Of a stretch of DNA of 64,000 bases, positions 11,258 to 24,000 are shown in pieces. The stretch is taken from assembly GCA_034406715.1 (NCBI GenBank), contig CP137864.1, forward strand, positions 496,001 to 560,000, read 5' to 3'. The notes under the pieces were generated by a model, which was not told the origin of the DNA, did not search any database, and was given only the letters and a program-made list of their open reading frames with translations. Each line of letters opens with the position of its first letter. The first letter of the stretch is position 1. This DNA is from Rhodotorula mucilaginosa (taxonomy: Eukaryota; Basidiomycota; Microbotryomycetes; Sporidiobolales; Sporidiobolaceae). Made by a program: the position numbers and the translations under genes.

Positions 11258-11507
11258 CTGTAAAGATCGATTCTTGTCCCATGTACCCTTTGTCGCATTC
11301 GCAAACTATACCCCCTTTTCACACGTGCAAGCTCGCGGTCGTGTATTTGGCGACCTCTTTGTGGCACTTGAAGAGAACTGCAGGGACAATATGCGAGCAC
11401 TCTGGTTCACCAAAGCAAAAGGATAGTGCGGAACGTCGAGTTCCTTTTCGATCTCGATCGCGATATGCTAGCAACAATAGCCGGACTACAGAAGACTAGA
11501 CCCAGGT

Positions 11508-13673
11508 TCACCTGCTCGCCTTGATGCACGCCGTCTCCAACGCCTGGGCGAATTTGACCATGTACGAAAGATCCCGTTGCGAGAAGTCGCGTGCCGCCTC
11601 GCGCGTGTAAGCGCACAGCACGTATCCCGTTCGTCGGACCTCGAGGATGGGGATGAGAATTCCAGCGGCGAACGAAGAAGAAGAGACAGACGCGAATCGA
11701 GGGTTCTTGTAGACGAGACCACCCTCCGGGGCACGGAGCGCCTTCAGATGCAGCGCCGGGTCAAACGCCGGTGGCGGAGTCGGCAGGCCGTGCGCCGCGA
11801 GGACGCGGAGAGAATCTTGCGGCTCGACGTCCGGAGAGAGATCGATCGCGACGAGGTAGGTCAAGTCGAGCTCGAGCGCCTTGGCCAGCAGGCGCGTGCC
11901 CGTGTCCATCCGCTCTTGCACGTCTTTCGGAACCGAAAAGAGCGGGTCTTCCGTCGTGACGCTGAGTGCGTGCGCGAGGGGCTGTCGCGGCGTCGCGAGC
12001 TCGACCGTGCGTGCGGGAGAGGACAAGGTCGACGTTGCGTCGGACTCTCGCCGCCGGGAACTTCTCGGCGCGCTTCGGGAACGCATCGAGTCGGTCGACG
12101 GGCGGAAAGGCGACAGAGGCGGGATCGGAGGGAGCGGCAGAGCCGGCGGCGGAGACCGCGGGCGAGACGCGAGAGAGGGAGTCGACGCGTTCGAGAGCGG
12201 ACCTCGCGAGAGCGATTGGTGAACGAGGCGCGGGGCCGAACCCGTCACCATCGACGCTTCGAGCCTTGCCATCCGCGCCGCCAATCGGTCCCGCCACCAG
12301 ATCTCGATCGCTTCGGACGCTTGGCGAGCCAGGTCCTTGAGCATGCGGCGGTGAGCTTCGGAGAACTCGGTACGCGGCTTCGTGTCGAGGACGCAGAGAG
12401 ACCCGATCGGTACAGTCGGGTGCATAGGGTCGTCAGTCGGTGCCGTGACTGGAGAGCCCGCGTAGAAACGGACGCCGAGATGCGCAGCAGGAAGGCCTTT
12501 CGCAAATCTGTGTGTTCGGGTAGCAGGATCAGCACGCCCGTCTTTGCTCGAAAAACTCGTTGCCCTCATTTTGCAAGCTCACCTCCAATCTTTCGACGAG
12601 TCGAGGATGACCATACCCCCATCTTCGTTCAAGATCGTGTGGCCGCAGTAGCTCGCCGCTCGCGGGAGGACGTTTCCGACACCTTCGGGGACACCGGCGG
12701 AGGCGAGGAACATCTGCGTGTCGTCGTCGAGGACAGTGAGGAGGCCGATGTCGGCCGAAAAGACCTCGCGGCATTTGGCGATAATCGAACGGAAGACGGG
12801 GTGGTTCTCGAGCGAGTCGGCGCCGCCCGCTTCGGAGGTGGCCGGCGTGGTCGAACTGATCGAGGGTGCCCTCCGCGAGATACCAGAGATCGAGCCGGCG
12901 TCGCTCGGGGAAAGGCCCATCTCGGACGCGAGCGAGTTCTCGGTCGCGGATCGCTCCATCGCCACGGAAAGGTCCAGCGTACTTCGGCTCGCACTCCGTT
13001 CTCGCCTCTGCTTCGTTCCAAAGAGGTCAAGACGGTTGACAATGTCTTGTCGTAGGGCTTCGTTCGCAGGGTACGGTGCAGCCCACTGTCCCTGTTCGTA
13101 TGCCGTGGGAACGCCATCGGGCGCTGATTCCCTCTCGGGCGGCAAGGGCGGATCATCTAGGTCGATCCGATTCTGCACAGGGAGGAGGTCGTCGCGTTGG
13201 ATGGTTGGTTAGCTTCCAGAGCGGCAAGGACACGGGCGGCGCAAGAATACAGGCAGTAAGGTGGCGAGAAGGTCAATTCAGGGGGATCGACTCACAGAGC
13301 GGTACAGCTCGATGTAGTCTCGCCAGGTTTTCGGCAGCAGCTCGAGCGGCGACTTGCTGTCCAGCTTCTCCTTGACGTAGTTGTAAGCGCGGCGTATTGG
13401 CTCCGTTGCGAAACTGAGAGCGCCCAATTCCTGCGTCGTCTCTTCGACCGTGGTGCGCGGTTCCGCGGCGGCGACGGCGGCGTTCGTTTCGGACCGGGAG
13501 GCAGTCCACTGCGCAGGAGTGTTGCCGTACGGTCCCGCAGTGCGTTTGCCCGCAGGAGAAGGTCCAGTCCGAGACTTGGACGAGAGACTGAAGAATTTTC
13601 GCTTGAGGAAAGAAGTCAGTGCAGCAGAATCGCTCTGCGCGCTCGCTGCCGCCAAATACGAAGCGGCGGGCAT
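11508..13673 (-). CDS. GAF-domain protein, fungal type
   Basis: Exons 13673-13296, 13172-12583 and 12507-11508 encode 655 aa. The start is the first in-frame ATG (MPAASYLAAASAQ); upstream codons in frame are only GTG. After a Ser/Ala-rich head comes YNYVKEKLDSKSPLELLPKT and WRDYIELYR. A GAF domain spans about residues 195-310: NHPVFRSIIAKCREVF, IGLLTVLDDDTQMFLASAGV, RAASYCGHTI, GVRFYAGSPV, IGSLCVLDTKPRTEFS. Such proteins resemble the N-terminal sensory half of two-component kinases, but no kinase or receiver domain follows. Instead there is a Ser/Arg-rich linker and a second folded stretch with AKALELDLTYLVAIDLS and GILIPILEVRRTGYVLCAYT, which looks like a second GAF-like domain. The ligand is unknown. 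Confidence 0.85.
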
Positions 13674-14504
13674 TGTAGCTGGCGACTGGTGAAGAGGAAA
13701 GAGGGCTTGACGGCTGTCGAGTTGTTGACTATGCGTCAGGAGCTTGTCGTCCCTTTGCCGTCGTGCGTCGGGCCCCACTCCGAGAAAACGCCCGCTTCGG
13801 CAAAGTGTGGACGATCGGAAAACACGCTATAGTGCCGATAGCCTAACGAGATGAATGAGCGGCGATCCGGAGAAAGCGCCGTCGTCCTCGGAGCTCACCA
13901 GGCCAGCGGAGTCAAGGTGGAAGAGCAGGAAAACGAGGGAGGGTCTCAAGGAGAAGCACCATGTGGTGGTCCGAGTCGGCCACAGGCCGCGGTGCCAACG
14001 GTGCCTAGGTGCGAACAGGCTAGCTGCGAGCGATCAGTTTTCCGAGCTGGTGCCAGGGGTAACAGCTATCCCCCGTCGTAACTGCCCGTCAATAGACCTC
14101 CGTCCGAGCGCGCGGGAAAGTGCGCTGCAAGCTCGTGCGCGGTCGGCCGCACGGCCGTTGTCCTCAAGCTTTCAGCGTATCCGCGTATTTCCAGAGTCTC
14201 ATCGTACTGGCTTTAGCGCTGTTCGTACGGTTTAGGGTTGGCGCACACTGCACGCGTACGCGAGACCTCGGAGGTAATTAAGCTTCGCGATACGTTACAG
14301 CCACGTGGTGATGAAGTCGACCTTTGATCGACTCTAGACGTCGCGACGCGACCGTGTACGTAGTTTGACCGAGGAGATTTTGCGAGCTGCGCTCAACAGG
14401 TGCATAGAGGTGAAGGCGGCCCAGGGCGTTGCTTACTCGGCCGGCAGGGTAGTCTTGAGCTCCGGAGCGCTGCAACGACGTGCTTAGTGTCGGAGGAGCT
14501 GGAA
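13674..14504. promoter_or_regulatory. 831-bp divergent intergenic region
   Basis: Lies between the start codons of the GAF-protein gene (minus) and the small membrane-protein gene (plus). It is one of the longest gene-free stretches in the window. I find no convincing ORF with splice support, no tRNA A/B boxes, and no repeat. It probably holds two promoters and leaders. Confidence 0.45.
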
Positions 14505-15223
14505 ATGGAGAGCCTGATCAGGCAGCTGAGCACGCGGCCTCCGGACTCTCGGGAAGCGGCGCTTGCAAGCGACTCTAACAGAGAGATGCCCGCCTTTGCT
14601 GGCCTGCAGACGCTCCTGTATGGGCTAGCTTGCATGTACAGTGGTGCGTCGGCTCCCCGTACTGCTGCGAGCGAGACGTCCGCGATCAAGAGCTGATCCG
14701 CGGAGCGAACAGGTTACCGCCTGTGCAGCACACCGGCGCAGTTCTTGCAACAGCTCTCGCCCGCCTTGTCATGGATCGAGAAGCAGTCGGCACAACGTGG
14801 AGTACAGCTCGCGCGGGGTGACATGGGTGCAGGGCCACTCGGATTTGCCGGAATCGCCCTCCTCGCCCTGGGTTACTTTTATATGATGGCTGTCTATACC
14901 CTCGACGAAAAATTCAAGCGCAACACAAGTGAGCTGCAGGAGAGTGAGATTGCCGTCGTCCTGAAGAGCTGACGGAGTCTTTCCGACTGGACTCAGCCTC
15001 CGGTCGATTGATCCTCGCCGTGTTGTGCTACTGGCTCTGCGTCCAGACTCCGAACGGTTCCTCCCTGGTCGCCCTTTTCGGTCTCGTCAACCTCGTGACC
15101 GGCGTCGCAATGGGGTTCTCGGTTGGCTGGGGCGACGGAAACGCGGTCGACCTCGAGATCAAAGCGCGGCTCGAAGCCCGTCGACGGGCAGCCGCAGCAG
15201 CGACTTCAAGTGAAGCAAAATGA
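14505..15223 (+). CDS. Small multi-pass membrane protein of unknown function
   Basis: Exons 14505-14643, 14713-14928 and 14997-15223 encode 193 aa; all three blocks join in frame, and CTGAT/CTGAC branch points precede both acceptors. Hydrophobic segments: a weak one around AFAGLQTLLYGLACMYSGY, then PLGFAGIALLALGYFYMMAV, ILAVLCYWLCV, and VALFGLVNLVTGVAMGFSVG. The tail is charged and Ala-rich (KARLEARRRAAAAATSSEAK). The segment between helices 1 and 2 carries CSTPAQFLQQLSPALSWIEK. I do not recognise the family. The first exon is less certain than the last two. Confidence 0.7.
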
Positions 15224-15326
15224 TGTTTCGAGTATCATAGTATCGACAAGGTATGCGAATGGATGACAAGCTACACAAAGGAAGAGATCTGAACTAAGCA
15301 GGAAAGGAATCAACGAGCTAAAGGTG

Positions 15327-18300
15327 TCAAGAGGACGATGGATCTGCGTGCGTCGGGGTCGCGTCGTCTGAGCGGTTCGGATCAGGAAGCTCGCGAGGCT
15401 GTGCAGCAGTCGCAGAGTCGACGACGAGGGCTTGGTCGCGGTACTCGGCCGGCAAAGGCGGCACGGCCGGCGCATCGAGTTTGGGCCGGACGAGGAAGCG
15501 ACCACTCTCGTCGACGGCGATCCCTCCTTGCTGTGCGAGCTCGATGAGGGCTTGCTCCTCGCGCAAGTAGATTGAGGGGTAGCGGCCTCGGTCCCATTCG
15601 GAGGACATGGAGGCCGAAGACCGCTTGCGGTCACGGTGCCTGTGTTCGAGGTATGATCGTATCAGATCGCATTCGTACCAGAGCAAGAAGAGACGTACCT
15701 GAGGAGCGTGGCGACAGGTGCGAGCTGATCCACCAGGGCCGGGTCATCCGCACCGTTCGAAGAGTCGTGCGAACCGAATCCGAGACTGCTGCCCTGAGAA
15801 GCGATCGAAAAGCGATTCGTGCGCAAGTCATCAAGGACTTGCCAGACAACTTCGCCCGACGGTGCGCCAGAGACTCGCGCGCTGGCGGGTTGCGCGTCCG
15901 CACTGTCGGCGAGCGAGAATCGAATGGAGGCGTCGCCCCGAGGGTCGAACGTCGAGCCCGTGCTGAGGTTGAACGGACCCTCGTTGTCCGTTTCGCCCTC
16001 CTCATGCGCGTAGTAGTCCAAGAACGAGCTCGCGTAGCCGCTGCTGCTCTGCCGAGAGGTCGTGCTCTCGACGCCAGGAGATCGCGGTCCTGCGAGCGAG
16101 TCGAGCGTGCCGCTTCGGTCGGGAACAGCGAGCATGGATGGGGGCGCGAACCCAGTGTCGGCGAATCTTGACAAGGACGAAAAGTGGCGCTGTTGCCCGA
16201 AGGAGGAACCGGTGCTGGGTTCCGCCGGCGCCGAGTCGTCCGAAACCGCATCACGAAGGTGAGCATGAGCTTCACGGGCGCGGTCGGTCGTCTGAACGGC
16301 TGCTGTTGCGTTCGAACCATGTGACGCTTCGCGATACCGACCCCACGAGTCGTCGTGGTTTTCGAGAGTCGCGTTTCCATCGTTGCTCGAGCTGATGCTT
16401 CCGGAGTACGCGTGCGAGGAGGATCCGGCGTAGGCGGAGCTGACTAGTTCTTGCACTTTGTCCGGATCGAGCCCGAGACCCTCGGCCGCTTGGCGGAATC
16501 GCAACATGGACTCGACCGAATCGCGCGAAAAGCGGGCGCTTCGATCCGTCCCGGAACGGAACGTAGAAGGACTCGTGGGCGACCGAGTGCGGGTCGAGTC
16601 TTGTCCACTTTCGGTGCGGCGCGGCGAAAGCGGCTCGACGCGAGTGAAGGAGACGGACTGCTCCAAGTATTGTTGATCGTTGACAGCTTCCGGCGCGGCG
16701 TCGCTAGCCACTCCGCTTGCCGGATCCTCCGGTAAAGTCGCGAAGGCCTGCGAGAACGACTGATTGCGCGCATGGCTCGTGTCTCCGTTTGTTGCTGTCT
16801 CGGGACTCGACGGGTGCGACTGCGAAAGCGAGGATCGCTTCGACGGGAAGACGTTTGACGGGACCGGCTTCTTGCGCGGAGACGACCTGGGAGTGCTGCC
16901 TCCTGGCGAGCTCATGATCGTCGAAGGCGTCTGCGGAGACGACTGCTGAGGGGATTCAAACCGAGCGGTCGACTGATTCGGCGGCGTGATAGGATCGGCG
17001 CCAGCGCGGGACGGCCTCGCTGGCTTTGACGAGGACCTTGTCGGGCCCGCTGCAGTATCCGCGTCCGCATCTGGTCTGTTCCCTCCTTCTCGCTTCGACA
17101 AGAGACGCTTGAAGCGAGAACCGATCCCCTTTGACTTGGAGTCACTGACGGATCTTGTGCGACGGAGCGCGGAAGGCGAATCTTCGGTTGCGGCGTTGGC
17201 GAAAGCACTCCTGGCTTCTGCGATAATCTTTGGTGAAGCGATCGGAACGGCGGGAATGTTGATGGGGCCAGAGACCAGCTGTGGCGACGAGATCGACTGC
17301 TTGCGGACCGATTTCTTCCGCAACAGGCGTGGCGGCGAGGCTCCCGTTTCGTGCTGCTTCAAGGCGTTCGTCGCGAGCGTGGCTTGATTCCTCACGTCCC
17401 GTACGAGTATCGACGTCGCGCCCGACCGATCAGGCGCTGGTGTTCTCCGTGGCATTCGCTGGGGAGAGTCTGCAGCGGTAGACGATCCCACCGTCGACGG
17501 CTCGACCGAAGGCATCGCTGGGCGTTCAACCGTCGCAGAATCTCGGGTTGGGGCTTCTAATTCGACTTCGACTCCCTGCATCTCGCTGGCTGGAAGCGTC
17601 TCTCCGGACCTGGACGGATCGTCGGCGGACGCGAAGGCATTCGGAGCATCGGACGATTCGACGCCGTCAGTTTCCGTCGGAGCTGTGCCGGAAGTTGCGG
17701 CCAGTACAGACGGAGGCGCGCCGTGTTCAGGCAGGTCCGTCCCTGCTGAAAGGAAGGGTGAGCTTACGACGACGAGAGTGCGGAGACGAAGACTCGTCAC
17801 TCACGGGAAGTCACGAGACTGCTGTACTCGAAGGCATCGGACGGCGAAGTCGTGGCGCCGGACGGAGCAGACGAAAAGGTGACGTTCGAGTCGTACGTCC
17901 GCTGGCTGTTCTGCGCGGCCATACTGACCGAAGCTGGGCTCCTCAGGTAGGAAACCGGCGACGGCTTTCCGGCACTGGATCCGGGCGAGGACTCGGCTGT
18001 TCCCGTCGCAAAGCCGCGAGCGTACGCTTGTTGAGGAGACGGCTGGGTAAAGTCGGTCGAGGCAAAGTCGTCGAGTCCGAGGCCGGCCAAGCGTTCGACG
18101 GCTTCGTCTTCCGAAGCCTCCTCCTGCGGGCGCGCCGACTCGGTTGGGCTCTCGTCTGGACCGTCGACGATCGGCGCAGGCAGGTCCTCGGTTGTTCCGT
18201 CCTCCTCCACGTTTGCCTCGATGGGTGCTGCCTTCTGCGCTGCAGCATTGCGCACCAAACGCGCCTGAATCGCCAGGACGTCTTCGTGGGTGAGGTAGAG

Positions 18301-20685
18301 GTCCTTGTCCGCTCCCGAGGCCGACAGGCGCTTCGTCGCAGCTGCGAGAACCTGCAGCAGTTCCTCTGTCGGGCGGCGGTCGAACGACAACGATGCGGGT
18401 CGCGCCGCGGGTGCAGACGTATCGATCGCAAGCGCGGAAATCCGTTGTGGTCGCGGTTCGGCGTTGCCGGAGCCGGACGGTGACGGCAGTCGCGAGCAGA
18501 ATGCATCGATCTCTGACGGCAGCGCGGAATTCTGCGAGGTCGTGATCGGGAGTCCGAAGTCTTCGTCGCTGTGCAGGCGAGCATCGTCGACGGGATGGAA
18601 GCTCGAACCGGTCGACTTGAAGGAAGCGAACGATTCGCGAGCCAAGCTGGCGCGTGCAGAAGGAGCGCGTCCGGCAACGGCTTGCGGCTGCTGCGGGACA
18701 GGCAGGGGCACGACGTGGTCTGTGCCTGCTTCGTCTTCGTTGTCGGGAGTCGAAGCGAGGGCATCACCACCATCGTCTTGCGTTGACCCGCCGACGGCTG
18801 CACCCGCGCTGTTTCCTTCCGTCTCCGGCGAGACCTCCCCAAACGGTATCCGCTCAGACGAAAAGGCGCTTACCGCCGGCGCATCGCTCGACGAGGTGGT
18901 CGCGCCTGCTGCGGTCTGATTCCAAGACGGGTCGAGCTCTTCGACCTCGCTCGCAGCGACCGCGGCGAGATCCGTCATCGCCTCGAACTCTGATCGAGGC
19001 GCAGCGGCAGCCTCGAACGTCCCGACGCCGCGCAGGTCAGAATCGGTGATGGGAGAGATGGGCGACGGCGGAACGGTGTCGTCCGACGCTCGTGACATGT
19101 CGAAGAGCTGGTGGTAATCATCCCCAGTCGAAGTGGTGATCTCGTCTCCGGGTGAATCTGGCACGTTCGACGGAGACATCGCGTCGAGGTCCGGGCTCCG
19201 TCGGCCGTCGAACGCCGGGGACCGTTCCTCAGCAGCATCGATCGCAGCCTTTTCGGCTTGCGCGAGATGATCGACCGCCTGCGCCTCGACTCCTTCCTCC
19301 TCCTCCTCCTCCTCCTCCTCCGCTGCACGGAGCGAATCTCGTCTACCAACGTCCTCTTCGTCCTCGTCCAACTCTGCAGCCCAGGACATTCGCGTGAAAG
19401 TCTTTGCGAGTTGCACCTCGATCGCCTCGAGAGCGGTCGATATCCTCCTGAGTTGATTGGCGGAGAGCGGAGTGGTCGGGGAATCGGCCAGCACTGCGGT
19501 GGACGCCCCTGCAGGGTGACTCGCAGACGTTGACGGTTCTTCATCGTCGCCGTCTCGAGCGGTGGTCGAGGGTGCAGAAGAGTCGGTGAAAGAGGTCTGC
19601 GGATACGGCTCGGAAGATTTCATGCTGGCGGTAGGCGACCGGGCTGTCGTCGAGGCCACAGGGTCTGGCGAGTACTGCGTCGCCAGCGCCCGATCCAGCT
19701 CGACTTCGTTCCCGACCCGATCGCCAACAGGACCTTCAGTCGAGCGAGGGCTCGCTTCGAGACTGTGTCCGGACGTGCTGCGGAGCATCTTGAGCTCGCG
19801 AGCGTCGAGCGCCCTCCCTCCGAAAAGGCCGTTCGTGCCGCGCTTGACCCGATACGGATACCCTTGCGAGGTACTCGAAGCTCCTCCTGATGATGAAGAT
19901 TCCCTCGACAGAGGGATGGACCTCGCGGACGTGGGCGGCGAGGAACTGTCCAAGCCACTGCTGCCGAGCGAGGGGAGGAAAGTCGCAGACAGGCCGAGGT
20001 CGGACGGAACGGGCGGGGCCGGAACGCGCGGTCTCGTCATCGACGACGCGAGTGAGGACTGCGTCTCGTCGTTGACGGTGACGAAGGAAGTGCTCGAGCT
20101 GCTCGGAGCTTGCGAGAGCGAGTCGAGGAAAGCAGCTTCGTCTTCGACGAGGCTCCAGTCGATCCGTTTCCGTTTCGGCAACGACGGGGATGAAGCGGTC
20201 GATTCGATGCCGGTTTGCAGTTTGTATTGTTCGAGGACGGCGTCGACTTCGTAAGCGGTCAAGCGCCCAGTCTGTCGTTGTATCCTGTGTAGCAGACGAT
20301 GGAGAAGCACAAAGTCAGCGCACGTGGTAGTCTTCCCCAGGCAGCCGGAGGATCCTGAGAAACGCACGCCAGATGGTTTTGAATTGTTTGCAGGTCGACC
20401 AACTGACCGTCTTGGCCCCTCAAGAGCGAGAAGCGGCGCATGAGGTTCGGCTGCTCTCGAACCTCGTCAGTTCCTCAATCGGAGGCTCAGTCCCATGACC
20501 CGGGCGACGAGACTGACCAGGATCAAGCTCGTCCTGAATTCCTCTGCGTTCGGCAGCTGTACACTCGGCGGCTCCCCTGCTGGTGTCGTCGAGCCATGGC
20601 TGACGAGGTTGGCAGACGAGTCTCCGGCGTTGGCTGCTTTCGCTGACCGCGACCGGGCGTCGCTCTTGCGTCGAAGGCGATTCAT
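15327..20685 (-). CDS. 1696-aa Ser/Thr-rich, largely disordered protein with conserved N-terminus
   Basis: Exons 20685-20518, 20450-20368, 20284-17805, 17745-15699 and 15639-15327 join in frame. The ordered part is the N-terminus: EEFRTSLILPNLMRRFSLLR, GQDGQLVDLQTIQNHLAIQR and YEVDAVLEQYKLQTGIES. The first junction creates LILPNLMRRF, which looks conserved and supports the model. The middle 1400 residues are Ser/Pro/Asp/Glu-rich with many SP and TP sites, an acidic poly-Glu run (about 19292-19321), and two scattered short helices. The last exon is again more ordered (SEWDRGRYPSIYLREEQALI, then FLVRPKLDAPAVPPLPAEYR). The pattern suggests a phosphoregulated scaffold, for example of the cell cortex, but no domain proves it. 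I cannot name the family. Confidence 0.75.
19292..19321 (-). repeat. CTC/GAG trinucleotide tract (poly-Glu on the minus strand)
   Basis: A run of CTC triplets on the plus strand reads as GAG codons in the 1696-aa protein. It is a coding microsatellite in its acidic region. Confidence 0.85.
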
Positions 20686-21036
20686 AGTATGCCCATACAG
20701 CGTTCAGCGGATACCGGGCAAGCTGGGCGGCTGCAGCGTAGCAAGGGCAACGAGAGCGGTCTCGATGCTTCTTCAATCAACGATGACGCGCCGCAGCCGG
20801 CAGCAAATTCTGCTGGAATGCCGACCGTTGGTAAAAAAGAACACCGGCTTTGCGCAGCACTTGAGGTGTTTCCCCTACGCGGTCAAGTGGTCGGACATCG
20901 GGGGAACGTATATACTCTTCGGCTCTGATCAGCCTCTCCGGGAGGAAGAAGAGACTCCGAAGCGCGCATCGGTAAGAACGGCGAGAAGATGCAATTGCAA
21001 GAGGTCCTCCGTCCTATAATCAAGGAAAGAGCGACT
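20686..21036. other. Intergenic region between two minus-strand genes
   Basis: Holds the promoter of the 1696-aa protein gene and the 3' end of the NOL11-like gene. No ORF with support, RNA gene or repeat seen. Confidence 0.45.
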
Positions 21037-24000
21037 CTAGAGGAAGAACTCCTCGACCTGGTACTGCCCAACCTCGGCGTGCTTCTCCTGGGCGAGGATC
21101 CGCTTCTCCATCGTCGCGCCAAACTCCTTCACCGACGCCAATCCCTTGCCAGTCGGCGCCGACGCTGCCTCCAAAGCAGCAGAGGCAGCAGCAACAGCGG
21201 CGGCAGAGCGACGCTGCTCCTCCTTCTTCTTGGACGAGTAGATCGACAACGCGCCGAGCAGGGTGCCGAGGTCGCTCGTCAGCTCGGCGTGGCGGGCGAC
21301 GTGCTGAGAGAGTCGGCGGAGGAGGCGGTGTGATTGCCGCTGCAAGAGGAGGTTGACAAAGTGCGCGTCGAGCACGGCCTGCACGAACGGCACAATCTGT
21401 ACGCCACCGCGATCACCGGGTTCCACCGAAAATGTGTCAGTCAGACGCCGATCCGGACGACACGAAACGGATAGAGCGAGGGCAGCGCACCTGATCCATG
21501 GACGGGACATCCGCAGCGGGGACCGAGACCTTGAAAACATCAACCGCGACCGCCTGGCTCCCCTTGCCCTTGCGTTTCCGCTCCGCCGCCGCCGCCGCCG
21601 ATGAGGCATCGACCGGTTCCGCCTCGCTCAACCACCGCTTGAGCCACGCGTCGCATTGCTCGAGGACGATGACTGCCTCGTCCGCCGAGAGCTGCTTCTG
21701 CAATGCCTGGCGGAGGACCGCGGGCGTGTACGGCGACTGCAGGAAGGCGGCGAGGAAGGATGCGAGACTCGGCGCGGGAGTGGGAAGGGTCTTCTTGGAC
21801 GACGAAGGTGTGTCGACATCCATGCCGTCCGTGTGGGCGGCAGCGGTGCGTGCGCCGTCGTGCACGACGGCCACAAGCAGAGACACAAGAGTCGATTCCG
21901 GGATGTCGGGAACGGTCCGCAGCGCAACGAGGATGTTGGTCTGTGAAATCACAAAGCAAATCATGTCAGCCTGAGGCAGCGCATGTCTACCGCGACTTGT
22001 AAGGGCACGACTCACCCAGTCGCCAGCACGAGCGAGGAACCTCGTCACGCCACCTTCCACCTGGTTCTCGCCGACCAGTTCACGTCCCAGCAAATAACCA
22101 ACCATCGCAGTCGGATGACGCCACACAGCCGGAGCGTTGTGCTTCTTGTTCTTCGGGGCACCCGGCGCGGGCAGCGCGGCGATCTCGACCGAGGCTGAGG
22201 GGTCGGCGAGCGGAACGGGGAAAGACAGGCACAAGAGGGCCGTCACGAACGACGACGGTAGAGGCGGCTGCGCGACGTCGTGAACAGGCAAGTCAGCGAC
22301 GCTGTTCGGAAGGACCTGGGGGGCGAAAGAGGGAGACGCACCTCGTATCGCTCGACCTTGTTGACCGCTTCCTCCCAATCAAACTCTTTGACCGTCTTGC
22401 CCATCTCTGCCTCCTTCTTGTTCCGCTCGAGGTGATACCGATACCGGTACTTGTCATTGACGCCCTTGATCCTCGCCGCCGTCACTTCCTTCCAGCTCTT
22501 CTCGCCCTCACCCGACGCCGAAGTCGGTCGGACGGGCGCTCCGGCCGCGGCGAGCGCGCGTTCGATCCGCCGCTTGGCCGCCTTGTAGCCAGTAGCTTCG
22601 CCCGCCTCGCTTCCCTCGACGACAACGTCTCCTCCAGCTCCGTTCCGTCCTCCACCGAGCGCTGCCATCCTTCGCTCCTTCTCCTTCTCCATCGCCAATC
22701 GGATCTTGTTCTGGTTGTACTCCAACAGGCGGTCGCGCTCCGCTTCGATATACCGTTCCCATGTTGTTTCGGCTTTTTGCACGGCCTGTTCCTGCTCCTC
22801 AGCAGCAGCAGTAGATCCGTCGGCATTGACCCGAAGGGGCGCGAGGATCGCCGCAAGCGAAGCGAGGACCTCTTCCCGCGCGAGTCGGCTCGCTTCGAGC
22901 AAGGCCGCCTTTTTCTCGTTGCCGTGCCGAGCGAGCTCTGACCGCAAAGGTTCGGCTCTCCGCGCTCGGTCGAGCACAACCGCGGCTGGAGACGTCGGGG
23001 TCGAACTCGCGGAGGCTGAGGCGGACGCGTCAGGCGTTAACGCGACATACCGCGCCGTCAGAGTTTGCTTGCCGACGACGGCGGCGAGCACCGAGGCGCT
23101 CGGCAAGCCATTCAGCGGCAGGCCGAACAAGACTGTCCTCCTCGCGGCGGTCGGTGCCGACGACGACTCAATCGAGGGTTCGGCGACTTCTGGCTCGAGG
23201 ACAACGATCGCGGTCCTGCGACCGGCTTTTGAGAGCGAGACCGACACCTCGTCCGGATTCGAGGTCACCGCAGACGGGACGGCCAATTCCGTCGCAGCGA
23301 TGACGGACCCGAACCGGGTGTCCCAGTACGTGACAGAGACGCCCGTTGCCGCCGAAGAGTCGGCGGCGGCTGACGACGATGCTGGTCGAGGTCGAGGGGA
23401 AGCGAGCGCGACAAAGGACGAATGCAGTGCGAGGAGCGAGGTCCGGGACGGGATCAGGCTCGTCTTGGACAGCGCGATCGACTTGACGAGGGAGAGGGAG
23501 AGGTCAAGGAGCGGAGAGAGATCGTCGGTAGACGTGGTCGAAGGGAAGAACAGGGTTGGATACGTGTCGACGGCGAGGGCGGAGCTGAATCCGAGTCGGT
23601 ACGAAGAGAGGATGCCGTCCGCGTCTGAGAAGCGCCAATCCCCTCGGCGTCAGTGTCCCTCTTCCCGGGCAGCAAGTCTGCAGAAAGAATATTGCAGCTT
23701 ACCGAGAGCAGTGACGAATCCTTCGTCGCTGACAACGACCTGGTTCGCGCCATCGACGGTCACCCGTCCGAGCCGGATCATTCCCTGCCTCGGTTCAAAC
23801 TCGTCCGGGATCGAGATCGCGGCGTCGAGCAAGACGAGTTCGATCTCGCACACGTGCGGGACGGGAGACGGTGCGGCGCCAGTGGGAGCGGCGGCATCGG
23901 CTGCCTCGATGACGGAAGCGGCCGAGGGTCGGGATTGCTTCTTGTGTTTCTTCTTACCGGCTCCGGTCAGGCTCGCCGGTGCTGCTGCTGCTTCAGGTGC

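Noticed and set aside
11577-13055. 492-codon open frame on the plus strand opposite the GAF-protein gene
   Set aside because: Arg/Glu/Gly-biased shadow of GC-rich coding sequence; the minus-strand frame has domain matches and correct introns.
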